Assembly (NCBI RefSeq): GCF_003002065.1
Contig: NZ_PVZG01000036.1
Location: 1 to 39,420, forward strand
From: Pseudosporangium ferrugineum
GTDB lineage: Bacteria; Actinomycetota; Actinomycetes; Mycobacteriales; Micromonosporaceae
Direction: 5' to 3'
DNA length: 39,420 nucleotides
A program made the translations under genes and the position numbers. Positions within the stretch are counted from its first letter, which is position 1; every line of letters begins with the position of its first letter. Positions 30,425 through 38,318 of the stretch are shown here, one piece after another. The notes below the pieces were generated by a model. It ran no database searches. It was given only the letters and a program-made list of their open reading frames with translations, and was not told where the DNA came from.

Positions 30425-31045
30425 ATGAAAGCCGTGCCGAAACGGGTGGATCACGAGCAGCGACGGCGGCAGATCGGCGAGGCCCTGTTGCGGATAGCGA
30501 GCACGCGCGGCCTCCAGTCGGCCACCATGCGCGAGGTGGCAGCCGAGGCCGGTGTCTCGCTGCGCCTTGTGCAGTACTACTTCCACACCAAGGAGCAGCT
30601 CCTGGTGGCCGCGCTCGCGTATCTCGGCGAGCAGCTCACGGACCGGGTCTCGGCGAGCATCCGGGCGCTCGGCCCGGTCACTCCGCGCACCGTCGTCTAC
30701 GGCACGCTCACGGCGGCCCTGCCGACCGATGAGGAGAGCGTCCGGCTGACGCGGGCCTACACCGGCTTCTACACGCTGGTGTTCAGCGAACCGGAGCTGG
30801 GCGAGCGGCACGGCGCCACGTACCCGGACAAGCTGGAGTCCCTACTGGCCAAGCAGATCACCTTGGCCCAGGAGGCGGGTGAGGTGGCGTCCGATGTGGA
30901 TCCAGTGCTCACCGCGGCCGCGCTGGTGGCGCTGACCCACGGGCTCGGCTCCAGCGTGCTGGGCGGCCAACGGGACGGTGCCGCGGCGCTGCGGATCCTC
31001 GAGTACCAGCTCGACCGGCTGTTCAGCGGCAACCGGCCCGGATAG
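30425..31045 (+). CDS. TetR-family transcriptional regulator
   Basis: A 206-residue regulator. The N-terminal DNA-binding domain reads RRRQIGEALLRIASTRGLQS, ATMREVAAEAGVSLRLVQYY and FHTKEQLLVAAL, the standard TetR helix-turn-helix with the YYFHTKEQLL end. The C-terminal ligand domain is all-helical (LTRAYTGFYTLVFSEPELG, LAKQITLAQEAGEVASDVDP, AALVALTHGLGSSVLGGQR), similar to BetI/TetR_C_6-type domains. Longer in-frame starts would run through the operator and hydrolase promoter. A GTG at 30434 is also possible. It probably represses the divergent hydrolase and itself. Confidence 0.92.
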   Translation: MKAVPKRVDHEQRRRQIGEALLRIASTRGLQSATMREVAAEAGVSLRLVQYYFHTKEQLLVAALAYLGEQLTDRVSASIRALGPVTPRTVVYGTLTAALPTDEESVRLTRAYTGFYTLVFSEPELGERHGATYPDKLESLLAKQITLAQEAGEVASDVDPVLTAAALVALTHGLGSSVLGGQRDGAAALRILEYQLDRLFSGNRPG

Positions 31046-31056
31046 GGTCGACGAAC

Positions 31057-31310
31057 GCTTCTGCACGCGCCTGCACCCGGTGACGATCGAAGTCCTACAA
31101 GCGTCGCGTGTCGGTTCCGAGGCTTACGTTCCGCCGTACAGCGCACGAGACTGGTGGTGGACGGCCGGCTGGAACGGGTGGCATTGCATTGCATGCCAAG
31201 GACAGGTCGCGTCGCGCGGGTCGCTTTGACGGTGGTCGGGGCGGCCCGCTCATCGCGCTGGGTTCCGGTTCGCGGCTCATCATCCGCTCGGAGTGAGGAA
31301 TCAGCGCGTG
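31057..31310 (+). repeat. Diverged non-coding repeat, copy 1 (R1)
   Basis: About 250 bp that match 36680-36937 in the same order and spacing, with conserved blocks such as CTTCTGCAC, CCTACAAG, CCGAGGCTTACG, GCACGAGACTG, GACGGCCGGCTGGAACG, GCCAAGGACAGGTCGCGTCG and ATCGCGCTGGG. The copies differ by many substitutions and small indels, and no frame is conserved. Both end at a GTG start followed by codons for N-Q-R. A hairpin position (31218-31224 with 31241-31247, one G-U pair) is kept in both. A duplicated leader or promoter region, possibly structured RNA. Confidence 0.75.
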
Positions 31311-31577
31311 GCTTACTACGGAAACCATCGGAATGCGGGGGCGATCTGGCCGTCGGTGGCGGACGACATGTTCCGGTTGATGCACCGCGACGCCGATGGG
31401 GTGGCGTTGGTGGAGGGGCGGATCGCCGGTATGTGCCTCGCCGCGGCGATGTTCGGGGAGTTGCTGATCGCCGGGCATGCGGCCGTACTTCACCGGGTCG
31501 CCCTCGTGGTCTGCGTGCCGGACAGGACGAACCACAGGCTTACGTCGTCGTGTTCCGGCTCGGTCGCGCCCTGGTGA
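31308..31577 (+). pseudogene. GPP34-family phosphoprotein fragment
   Basis: Starting at a GTG that follows GAGGA, the frame gives VADDMFRLMHRDADGVALVE and GRIAGMCLAAAMFGELLIAG, recognisable as the first 60 or so residues of actinobacterial GPP34 (Golgi phosphoprotein 3-like) proteins. Beyond AGHAAVLH the reading frame loses family character and stops after 90 codons, whereas full proteins have about 200-230 residues. It runs into the opposite-strand NUDIX remnant. A truncated gene in a decayed patch. A GTG at 31293 is an alternative start. Confidence 0.55.
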
Positions 31578-31829
31578 CCAGGACGGGGCGATCGGCGAAC
31601 GCCGGGTGCAGGGTGGCCTCGATGCCGAGTTCGGCCGCGCGGCGGATCACCGTGACGATGGGCATCTCGGCGCGACGTGACCGCCGGGGAACGTCCAAGC
31701 GCCGGCCCTGCGGTGCTCGACCTGCAGCACGTTCCGGCGCGCGGTGTCGAGAACGGCGAAGTACACCACGCTGTCCTCGGCTTTCTCGGGCCAGGCATCG
31801 GAGCGCTGCTTCAGCAGGCGCGGAGCCAT
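31490..31829 (-). pseudogene. NUDIX hydrolase remnant with multiple frameshifts
   Basis: Three frames in succession on the minus strand give one NUDIX sequence: DSVVYFAVLDTARRNVLQVE, HRRAGAWTFPGGHVAP in the first; EMPIVTVIRRAAELGIEATL, HPAFADRPVLVT in the second; EPEHDDVSLWFVLSGTQTTR in the third. Order and content match actinobacterial NUDIX proteins with GGHVE and DVSLWFVL. The NUDIX box itself is damaged (RRAAELGI in place of REAxEELGI). The gene is cut at both ends and cannot be functional. Confidence 0.7.
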
Positions 31830-32097
31830 CGAGCGGCTCTGCGTGACCGCCTATCCTGCCACGCTCAACCTCCCACGGAACCACGGATCTCTCTGCCTGT
31901 GCGGGAGTGCTGGCACGGCGGTCGGGGCGCTTCGCGTCGCCGAACGGCGCCGCGTTCGTTAATCGGAGCGGCGATCGGAGTCAGCGGTCGTCGTCCTCGA
32001 TGGCGCCTGCCGCCATATCCGACCTTGGGCCGTCCCGCGAGCCCTGCACGTCGGGGTTTGGCGGTGCGCGGGGATTCCTTTCACCTAACGTGGAGGC

Positions 32098-32328
32098 ATG
32101 ATCAACAACATTCGCACGTCACAGCGCCTTCGCCGTTCACGCAGCACAGATGAGCTCCAGTGGCACAAGAGTCGCCGCAGTTCCTACCAGGGGACGTGTG
32201 TCGAAGTGGCCGCGATTCCTGGGCAGATTTTCGTACGCGACTCCAAAGACGTCGAAGGTCCGGTCCTTTCCTTCAGTCAGGAAAGCTGGGCAGCCTTCGT
32301 CGAGGCGGTGAAGAGCGACGGAATCTAG
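32098..32328 (+). CDS. DUF397 domain protein (orphan)
   Basis: A 76-residue protein. The DUF397 pattern is clear: LQWHKSRRSSYQGTCVEVAA, then VRDSKDVEGPVLSFSQESWA and FVEAVKSDG. DUF397 proteins usually pair with an adjacent XRE/DUF5753 regulator and influence development or secondary metabolism in Streptomyces and relatives. No XRE gene lies beside this one; the nearest is at 38309. GTGGAGG precedes the ATG. It is convergent with the next gene, and both use the palindrome CTAG for their TAG stops. Confidence 0.88.
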   Translation: MINNIRTSQRLRRSRSTDELQWHKSRRSSYQGTCVEVAAIPGQIFVRDSKDVEGPVLSFSQESWAAFVEAVKSDGI

Positions 32329-33155
32329 CGGGCGCGGCCGGGTGATCGCGGAATCTTTTTCCGGCCCTTCAGCTGCAGGCCGCTGACAACGACTCCCAGG
32401 CCGAAGCCGGCGGCTGCGGCAAGCAGTACTGGTTTTCTGCTCTCATGCCGGCAACGAAGCCCCCGGCGAAGGTCGGGGGCTTCGCCTTCGCGCAGCATGG
32501 CTAGGGGCGACGATTCAGCTCGCTTTCTCGCTTCGGTGAACTCTTCGAACACGATCGAGAGGAATCGCCGCCGCTTGCGGTTGGCGCCACTGACCCAATG
32601 CGCTCCAACTCCATTCCACCAAGCTCGCGAAAGAGGACTTCTGAAGAAGGTCCTCAGGTTTGACCGAAGTTCCTGGTCATCGATCTCGCCGAGCTCCCAT
32701 GCTGCGAGCCAATGTCCGACCGACAGATTGGCGTACATTAGTGCGGCACTCCTGGGGTCCTTGAAAAGGTCAATGTCCACCACTTCGAGGAATTCTGGGT
32801 GATCGATCGCCAATTTGATCAATTCAAGATGCCTCTGACGTTCACCGCTGGCTCGGTCCTGGCGCGTTTGACGCTGCTGCAGCGTCAGCGAAGACCCCAC
32901 CCCGCACAGCGCCAACCCCGCTAGCACCGCCGACATGCCGCCGTAGGCTTGCCCGACATCAGATAGACTTTCCCAGTCAATTCGCTCTCCGGCGAGCCCT
33001 TTCATTATGAAGGGGGAATAGACTATCGCGCTGAGCACGAACAGCAGGAGTGATGTTGCAAATGCAAATTTCGCGGCATATGTCAGACGCCATCTGACGA
33101 TGGCTCCGCCGCCGAAAACATCGTCTTTTCGGGGCCTACCCCTCTTCTTCTGCAC
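32325..33155 (-). CDS. DUF6082-like membrane protein
   Basis: A 276-residue protein. After a basic N-terminus (QKKRGRPRKDD) come two membrane helices (FAFATSLLLFVLSAIVYSPF and YGGMSAVLAGLALCGVGSSL). A cytoplasmic domain follows with LQQRQTRQDRASGERQRHLE, LIKLAIDHPEFLEVVD, MYANLSVGHWLAAWELGEID and RSPLSRAWWNGVGAHWVSG, the pattern of DUF6082 proteins. A third hydrophobic segment lies near the end (PVLLAAAAGFGLGVVVSG). The GTG start follows AGGAGTGCCCA. The gene and its surroundings (about 32.1-33.7 kb) have noticeably lower GC at third codon positions than their neighbours, which suggests horizontal origin. Function unknown. Confidence 0.75.
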   Translation of the reverse strand: MQKKRGRPRKDDVFGGGAIVRWRLTYAAKFAFATSLLLFVLSAIVYSPFIMKGLAGERIDWESLSDVGQAYGGMSAVLAGLALCGVGSSLTLQQRQTRQDRASGERQRHLELIKLAIDHPEFLEVVDIDLFKDPRSAALMYANLSVGHWLAAWELGEIDDQELRSNLRTFFRSPLSRAWWNGVGAHWVSGANRKRRRFLSIVFEEFTEARKRAESSPLAMLREGEAPDLRRGLRCRHESRKPVLLAAAAGFGLGVVVSGLQLKGRKKIPRSPGRAR

Positions 33156-33840
33156 TGGGCACTCCTGTCTCTTGAGACCGCCAAAAGGCGCCGAATGGGA
33201 ACGAGCTTTCCGGCGCAACTGGCGCCCGTTTTCATGTCGTAGGAGTGCCTTGCAGAGGCTCGAATTTATCCGCGTCCTGGTCCCTCGTGGAGTGCCTGTA
33301 TCAAGCGGAGCGGATCGCTAACGTGGCGGCTTCTCAAACTTGCCTGCCGCATCGTGCAGAAGTTCGATCGGCAGGATTGGCGTAGTTCGGACAAGGTCGC
33401 GGATGCTCGGGCCCTGGCGCCTCATCCTTCGTTGCGGATCATGGGGCGTCCGAGTGGTTGTCGTCTGTGGGTGTGGAAGGGCCAATCCTTTGTCGCACCA
33501 TCGGTGCGAACATCACTGGCGCGGCTGCTCCTCTCCGCCGCCAACAGCTCAATGCTACTAACGGCAATCAATGCATCGCTGTACATGCAATCGAAGAACG
33601 TGGACGAGGCAACGCCGCTCGGAAGTGGTCTTGAAGGAGCGCGAAAGGCTTGCGCCGGCCGTGATGCCTCCGCCGGCAACACCGCCGCTTTCGACCACAG
33701 GTGCCAAGGCGGGCTCGTAGTGCCGGTCGACCGCGGCGTCCGGTGATGATGTGATGCGCTGCGAGGTGACTCAGGCGTCGCACCGGTGCCTTGAGGTGAT
33801 CTCCGCTCCGTCCGGTCCAGGACCGTCGCGGGTCTCGCCG
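33156..33840. other. Gap without a supported gene (685 bp)
   Basis: Reading frames of up to 130-180 codons occur on both strands, but they have mixed codon use, no recognisable domain and no ribosome-binding site. GC content is lower than in the rest of the window up to about 33600. The stretch presumably holds the promoter of the DUF6082-like gene and possibly degraded coding sequence. No repeats or RNA genes were recognised. Confidence 0.5.
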
Positions 33841-35091
33841 TCAACTGCCGGCGCGGACCTTGTCGTCCGGGACTCGGGTCGCGCGGCGGCGGGTTCGCGC
33901 TGAGCGGCGGATCGCCGGGAGCCAGGGGCCGAGACCGAGCAGCAGGAGCAGAAGCAGCAGCGGTGTGCGCCACCAGCCGGTGAGGGCCGGCTCCGGGCTC
34001 TCCGTCCCGGCCGGGACGGCGGATTTCGACCAGGCGAGGAAGGCGTCGCCGATCGGGAGCAGGCCGAAGGCGTACCGCTTGGTGTCGGGGCCGGTGACCG
34101 GCAGGCCGGCGAGCTCGCCGAAGTTGGCGAGGGCTCCGGCGAGGGAGGCGTCGCCGTGGGTCTGGGCGGCGCCGAGGGCTACGACCGTGGTGGAGAGGCT
34201 GATGCCGTGGATCAGTGGGCCGGAGTCGACGTCGCCGGGGCCGTCGACGCCGTGCGGGTACTCCCGGACGGCGGGGCCGAGGAAGAACGGCCGGTCCAGG
34301 AACTTGTCACGGAAGGTGAGGTACTGGCCGCGGGCGAACGCCGGGTCGATCTCCGGCAGGAAGCGCTGGATGATCGCCTGGGAGGTGCCGCGGGCGCCGT
34401 CCACCTGGGCGCCGGTGGCGGGGTCCACGTAGTGCGGGAGCAGGCCGGTCGCCGGGTCGAGCAGGTTCTGCGAGCGCTGCACCCAGCGGGTCACGGCCGG
34501 GGCGAAGGTGGAGCCGCCGGTCACCGTGTCGGCCAGCCGCAGGGAGGCGATCGCGACGGTCGAGTCGCACGGCCACGCCTGCCCCGGGTAGGCGGTGAGG
34601 AACGGCGTGGGGGAGGCATCGAACGCGGCGGCCAGCGCCTTCGAGCCGGCGAGCAGTTTCGTACGCTGCTCCGGAACGTCCCGCAGGGTCAGCAGCCCGG
34701 CCCGCAGCCGGTTGGTCCAGCCGGCGTAGAAGACGCCGTACGGGGGCACCGCCGACGGGTCGAACGGCGCCCGCCCCTGCGGCGACTCCATCCGGGACAG
34801 CGCCCAGGCGGCCTCGTCGGCGGCCCGTTCCGGTTCGACCCCGCGGTTGCCGAGGTCGACCCAGGTCAGGCCGTAGAGGACGTTGAGGAAGAAATAGCCC
34901 TCCGGGAACAGCGACTGGGCGTCCACGTCCGCGCCGGAATCCAGCTCTTGCTTCAGGAACGCTAGCTGCCGGCGTACGCCGGGAGGCTCTTGATCTTGAT
35001 CTGTCGCGGTGGCGGGCGCGACCAGCCGGAACGCCCCGACGCACGCGATCACCGTCAGGATCGAGGACAGGACCCTCCGGAGTACGAGCAC
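33841..35091 (-). CDS. Membrane-anchored alpha/alpha-toroid-like exported protein
   Basis: A 416-residue protein. An N-terminal signal or anchor (VLVLRRVLSSILTVIACVGA) precedes a long extracytoplasmic domain. That domain is rich in helices with aromatic/Asp-Gly motifs (EGYFFLNVLYGLTWVDLGNR, YGVFYAGWTNRLRAGLLTLR, YPGQAWPCDSTVAIASLRLA, LLPHYVDPATGAQVDGARGT, SQAIIQRFLPEIDPAFARGQ, SGPLIHGISLSTTVVALGAA). A C-terminal membrane helix follows (PLLLLLLLLGLGPWL) with a basic tail. The pattern suggests an (alpha/alpha)6 barrel as in glycoside hydrolase-like or linalool dehydratase-isomerase-like proteins; I cannot name the activity. The GTG start has no clear ribosome-binding site. Confidence 0.7.
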   Translation of the reverse strand: MLVLRRVLSSILTVIACVGAFRLVAPATATDQDQEPPGVRRQLAFLKQELDSGADVDAQSLFPEGYFFLNVLYGLTWVDLGNRGVEPERAADEAAWALSRMESPQGRAPFDPSAVPPYGVFYAGWTNRLRAGLLTLRDVPEQRTKLLAGSKALAAAFDASPTPFLTAYPGQAWPCDSTVAIASLRLADTVTGGSTFAPAVTRWVQRSQNLLDPATGLLPHYVDPATGAQVDGARGTSQAIIQRFLPEIDPAFARGQYLTFRDKFLDRPFFLGPAVREYPHGVDGPGDVDSGPLIHGISLSTTVVALGAAQTHGDASLAGALANFGELAGLPVTGPDTKRYAFGLLPIGDAFLAWSKSAVPAGTESPEPALTGWWRTPLLLLLLLLGLGPWLPAIRRSARTRRRATRVPDDKVRAGS

Positions 35092-35192
35092 CGGCCCAAC
35101 GTAGGCGGCCCGGTCCACTCCCGCGGCGTTCGTGGCTTCATTGCCGGGCTGTCCCGGTGGCTGTCCGTGGGGACGGCCACCGGGACGCGCGG

Positions 35193-35549
35193 TCAGAGCG
35201 ACTTGTAGGACAGCAGGTAGTTCTCCGGCCAGCTGTGGAAGGTGTCGATGTAGAACCGCGGCTCGCCGCTGCAGTCCGCGTTGGTGTAGCCGACGACGCC
35301 GTTCGGGAACGCGTTGTTCCAGTCGATCGTCCACGTGGCCTTGGCCGGGATCGGGCGGCACAGGTCGTCCGGGGCCGCCTGGCGGCCGACCACCTCGAGC
35401 GGGTTGGACGAGTAGAAGACCAGGCCCACGTCGGGGTTCTTGAACGGCTCGCCGGCCTGCGCGGGCGAGCCCGGCAGCGTCACGGCCAGCGTGGTGGTCA
35501 GGGCCGCGGCAAGGCCGGCGGCAACCCGCTTCGTGTTCGTACGCATCAT
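35193..35549 (-). CDS. Small secreted hypothetical protein
   Basis: A 118-residue exported protein. The signal peptide MMRTNTKRVAAGLAAALTTT is cleaved near SPAQAGEPF. The mature part of about 85 residues has aromatic-rich strands (VGLVFYSSNPLEVVG, ATWTIDWNNAF, RFYIDTFHSWPENYLLSY) and two cysteines (DDLCRPIP and ADCSGEP). GAAGGGG precedes two consecutive ATGs; the second (35546) has the better spacing. It lies 101 bp upstream of the toroid-like gene on the same strand. No family was recognised. Confidence 0.75.
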   Translation of the reverse strand: MMRTNTKRVAAGLAAALTTTLAVTLPGSPAQAGEPFKNPDVGLVFYSSNPLEVVGRQAAPDDLCRPIPAKATWTIDWNNAFPNGVVGYTNADCSGEPRFYIDTFHSWPENYLLSYKSL

Positions 35550-35712
35550 TGTCCCCTTCGAGCGTCGAAATGATCCGCTTCGATGTCAGCCTTCCGTGAA
35601 ACGATTTAGTTGTCAACGATAAGTTTGATGTGTCAAGCAACCAAGCGACCCGGCGGCCCGCTCGCCCCGGTTGCTCTGAGCAGGCAATTTCGCCTGTACG
35701 GCCGGCCCGCCG

Positions 35713-36558
35713 GTGCTCCGATCAGTGATCCAACTCGCATGCGAACGGTCCAGAGATACCCTCGAAGCCGTGCTGGGAGCCGAGGTCGTCGCGAACCTCA
35801 ACACGCTCGTCGACTTCTGCGCCCGCCGCGACCTCGCCGAGCTGAGCCGCGCCGCGGTCACCGAGGCGGCCGGCGGCCCGCCGGACGTCGCCATCCTCTT
35901 CGGCGGCAGCATCCTCGCCGGCGGCGACCTGTTCGCCCGGACGGTCGCGGACGGCCTCGCCGCCCACTTCATGATCGTCGGCGGCCAGGGCCACTCCACC
36001 GACGTCCTGCGCGCCGCAATGCGCGACCGCATGGGCTGGGACGACGCCCCCGGCCACACCGAGGCGGCACTCTTCGACCGCTACCTCCGCGAACGCCACG
36101 GCGTCCACGCCGACCTCCTGGAACACGAGTCGACCAACTGCGGCAGCAACGTCCGCAACGCCCTGGCCCTGCTCACCGCCGCGACCATCCCGCACCGGCG
36201 CATCCTGATCATCCAGGACGCCTCGATGCAGCAGCGCATGGACGCCGGCTTCCGCCTCCACGCCCCCGCCGCAAGAATCGTGAACTTCGCCGCCCACCAG
36301 ACCCCCATCGACCTGATCAACGGCAACCTCGGTTTCCGTACGCCACCCGCCGGCATGTGGCCGCCCGACCGGTACATCTCCCTGCTGATGGGCGAGATCC
36401 CCCGCCTCACCGACGATCGGGACGGCTACGGGCCGGCCGGGCGCGGCTACATCGCCCACGTGGAGGTCCCGGCGGAGGTCACGCGAGCTTACGAGGCACT
36501 GCGCCGTACGGGAGCGGGAGCGCCTCGGATCGCCGACCCTCGGTGGGCGAACAGCTGA
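35713..36558 (+). CDS. YdcF-family protein (DUF218)
   Basis: A protein of up to 281 residues, similar along most of its length to E. coli YdcF, which binds S-adenosylmethionine. Visible landmarks are DVAILFGGSILAGG, FMIVGGQGHSTDVL, GHTEAALFDRYL, EHESTNCGSNVRNALALL, RILIIQDASMQQRMDAGFRL, and MWPPDRYISLLMGEIPRLTD with GYGPAGRGYIAHVEVPAEV at the end. It is soluble, with no signal peptide. Start choice is uncertain: the GTG at 35713 gives the longest protein, while a GTG at 35770 aligns better with the YdcF N-terminus and could be leaderless. The cellular role of YdcF is unknown. Confidence 0.88.
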   Translation: MLRSVIQLACERSRDTLEAVLGAEVVANLNTLVDFCARRDLAELSRAAVTEAAGGPPDVAILFGGSILAGGDLFARTVADGLAAHFMIVGGQGHSTDVLRAAMRDRMGWDDAPGHTEAALFDRYLRERHGVHADLLEHESTNCGSNVRNALALLTAATIPHRRILIIQDASMQQRMDAGFRLHAPAARIVNFAAHQTPIDLINGNLGFRTPPAGMWPPDRYISLLMGEIPRLTDDRDGYGPAGRGYIAHVEVPAEVTRAYEALRRTGAGAPRIADPRWANS

Positions 36559-36679
36559 GCGGCCCTGCCCAGGCGAGCGGCCCCCCGGTCGCGCGGAGGC
36601 TGTGGCCGGTGGTCCAGCCCGGGCCACGGCGGCGGGCTCACCGAGCCGTTGCACGGTTCGGATAGTCGCCCTGGCAACT

Positions 36680-36937
36680 GCTTCTGCACACACCTGTACT
36701 CGGCGCCCGCCGGAGCCCTACAAGAGCGGAGTGTTCGCTCCGAGGCTTACGGATGCGCTCCGTCGCGCACGAGACTGTGCGCAGACGGCCGGCTGGAACG
36801 AGTGGCGGAACGTGAGCCAAGGACAGGTCGCGTCGTGCGGGCCGCCTTGCCGTGTTCGAGGCGGCCTGCTAATCGCGCTGGGCAGCCACTGCACCGTGCC
36901 GTCGCATCGTCTCGTGCGATCCGGAGGTCGACCAGTG
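36680..36937 (+). repeat. Diverged non-coding repeat, copy 2 (R2)
   Basis: The second copy of the ~250-bp repeat found at 31057-31310 (blocks listed there). Here it ends exactly at the GTG of the Cys-rich small protein, with GGAGG in the last 15 bases. A perfect 8-bp hairpin (GGCCGCCT at 36840-36847 and AGGCGGCC at 36859-36866) coincides with the wobble-containing hairpin in R1, so the pairing is kept despite base changes. No coding frame is shared with R1. Confidence 0.75.
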
Positions 36938-37174
36938 AACCAGCGGCACACCATCCACCAACCACGCGGACCACGCTGGTGCATATGGCGTAGACGCTGC
37001 ACCTGCGGCCTGACTTGGCCCTGCGTGGACGCCCGCCTCCAAAGTGTCCGGCGGCGTTACGCGGAGCAACTGGAACAGAGCGACTGGCGGACGGCGCCTA
37101 CGGCCGCCTATCCGACAACGACCGCCGGCCGTGCTGGAAACCTCACTCGCGCCCAGCGGTTCCGTAGTCGCTGA
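36935..37174 (+). CDS. Small Cys-rich basic protein
   Basis: A 79-residue protein starting with GTG. The N-terminal half has VNQRHTIHQPRGPRWCIWRR, RCTCGLTWPCVDARLQSVRR, with four cysteines in a C-x5-C-x-C-G-x2-W-P-C arrangement that could bind zinc or another metal. The rest is polar and probably disordered. GGAGG lies nine bases before the start. It follows repeat R2 directly, so R2 is its leader region. I do not recognise a named family, though such short Cys-rich proteins accompany XRE/DUF397 loci in related genomes (from memory, not checked). Confidence 0.6.
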   Translation: MNQRHTIHQPRGPRWCIWRRRCTCGLTWPCVDARLQSVRRRYAEQLEQSDWRTAPTAAYPTTTAGRAGNLTRAQRFRSR

Positions 37175-37258
37175 GCGCGTATTTGAGAAGACGAGCCGCT
37201 GTAGGACCCGCCGACGAGGGTGGTTCTGGCCGGGCGGGTCGCCCCTTAAAGTGCCTGC

Positions 37259-38020
37259 ATGCCGAAGTTCCGCCAGGTACATGTGTGGCCGGACACCGGC
37301 TTTGCAGAGCGGCCCTGGTGGGATGATCCCGACGTAGACTCCTTCGTCCGGATCAGTCGCGGCATCTGCGAGGCGTACAGCCAGGAGCTACCGAGCCTGG
37401 CACTGGTCGCAAGGGCGTCTGTCATGCGACTGGACGCCACCACGTGGCATCGACCGCAGCCTGCGCTGGATGCCCCGCTCGGAGACATGGTGGAGGTCCG
37501 AGCCTGGTACACCGGTGCCGGCCAGGAGCACGGATGGGTCGGGGTACCGGTCGGTTTCGCGACGCTGCCCATCGACGAAAAGCGCCGGGTGAGCTTGGGC
37601 ATCGTGCACCACGGGGTCTTGATGCTCGCTCCGGCGCTTGGCTGGGATCCCACCGTGCTCACAGACGCGCTACACCGTGTCGAGGCGAGGGGATTTCGCT
37701 TCCGGTCGGAAGGCCCGTGGAAGTGGGCGCCGGATCGAAGACATCGGGCTCGCGCCGTGGCCAGCATCTCCGACGACGGGTTCGGCCACGTCTGTGTAGA
37801 GGTGGCCACTGCTGCTGGGGAGTTGATCACTCGGAGCGGACTTCTCGATGCCGCATTCCATGGTGATGACCTGGTGCGGGGATGCAAGGGGCTGCGCTGG
37901 GATGGCTCAGCCCGGGTCAGCGTGGATCCGTTCGGTTTTACGTGGACTGACCAGCATCGGCAGACCGTGATCGACCTTCACGGTGGACACGCCGGAGTAC
38001 AGCACAGCGCCTCCCGTTAA
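37259..38020 (+). CDS. Hypothetical protein
   Basis: A 253-residue soluble protein with no signal peptide or membrane helix. Segments include WPDTGFAERPWWDDPDVDSF, RAWYTGAGQEHGWVGVPVGF, WKWAPDRRHRARAVASISDD and VSVDPFGFTWTDQH. It is rich in Trp, His and Asp. No domain was recognised. Codon use is less biased than in the core genes of the window, which fits an accessory gene. Frame length and third-position GC support that it is coding. The ribosome-binding site is weak. It lies between the Cys-rich protein and the XRE/DUF397 operon. Confidence 0.6.
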   Translation: MPKFRQVHVWPDTGFAERPWWDDPDVDSFVRISRGICEAYSQELPSLALVARASVMRLDATTWHRPQPALDAPLGDMVEVRAWYTGAGQEHGWVGVPVGFATLPIDEKRRVSLGIVHHGVLMLAPALGWDPTVLTDALHRVEARGFRFRSEGPWKWAPDRRHRARAVASISDDGFGHVCVEVATAAGELITRSGLLDAAFHGDDLVRGCKGLRWDGSARVSVDPFGFTWTDQHRQTVIDLHGGHAGVQHSASR

Positions 38021-38114
38021 GCACACAGCTCCGCACGGCACTCGCGCCCATGACGCGCCTTTCGAACACGTTGTGAGAGATCGCCCAGCCCGGTGTCGAC
38101 CTGGCAGTCCAGGA

Positions 38115-38318
38115 TCAAACCGCGGGTGATCCGCCGTGCTTGATGTCCTCGATGAAGGCGCGCCACGTTGCGCGGTCGAAGGTGAGGACGGGACCGTTGG
38201 GATTCTTGCTGTCGCGGACGGCAACGATGTCGGGGAGATTGTCGGCCACCTCGACACAGTTCCCGCCGTTGCCGCTGCTGCGAGAACTCTTGTGCCAGAT
38301 AGCACCGCTCAGGTCCAC
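38115..38318 (-). CDS. DUF397 domain protein (partner of the XRE regulator)
   Basis: A 67-residue protein. It shows the DUF397 signature WHKSSRSSGNGGNCVEVADN, VAVRDSKNPNGPVLTFDRAT and WRAFIEDIK. Its start overlaps the 3' end of the XRE/DUF5753 gene by ten bases, the standard two-gene arrangement of this actinobacterial system, in which the small protein antagonises or modulates the DNA-binding partner. It resembles the orphan at 32098, so one regulator could serve both. Confidence 0.92.
   Translation of the reverse strand: MDLSGAIWHKSSRSSGNGGNCVEVADNLPDIVAVRDSKNPNGPVLTFDRATWRAFIEDIKHGGSPAV

Noticed and set aside
33354..33746. A 130-codon rightward frame in the 33.2-33.8 kb gap
   Set aside because: Mixed codon use, no domain, no good ribosome-binding site, and an overlapping leftward frame is equally poor.
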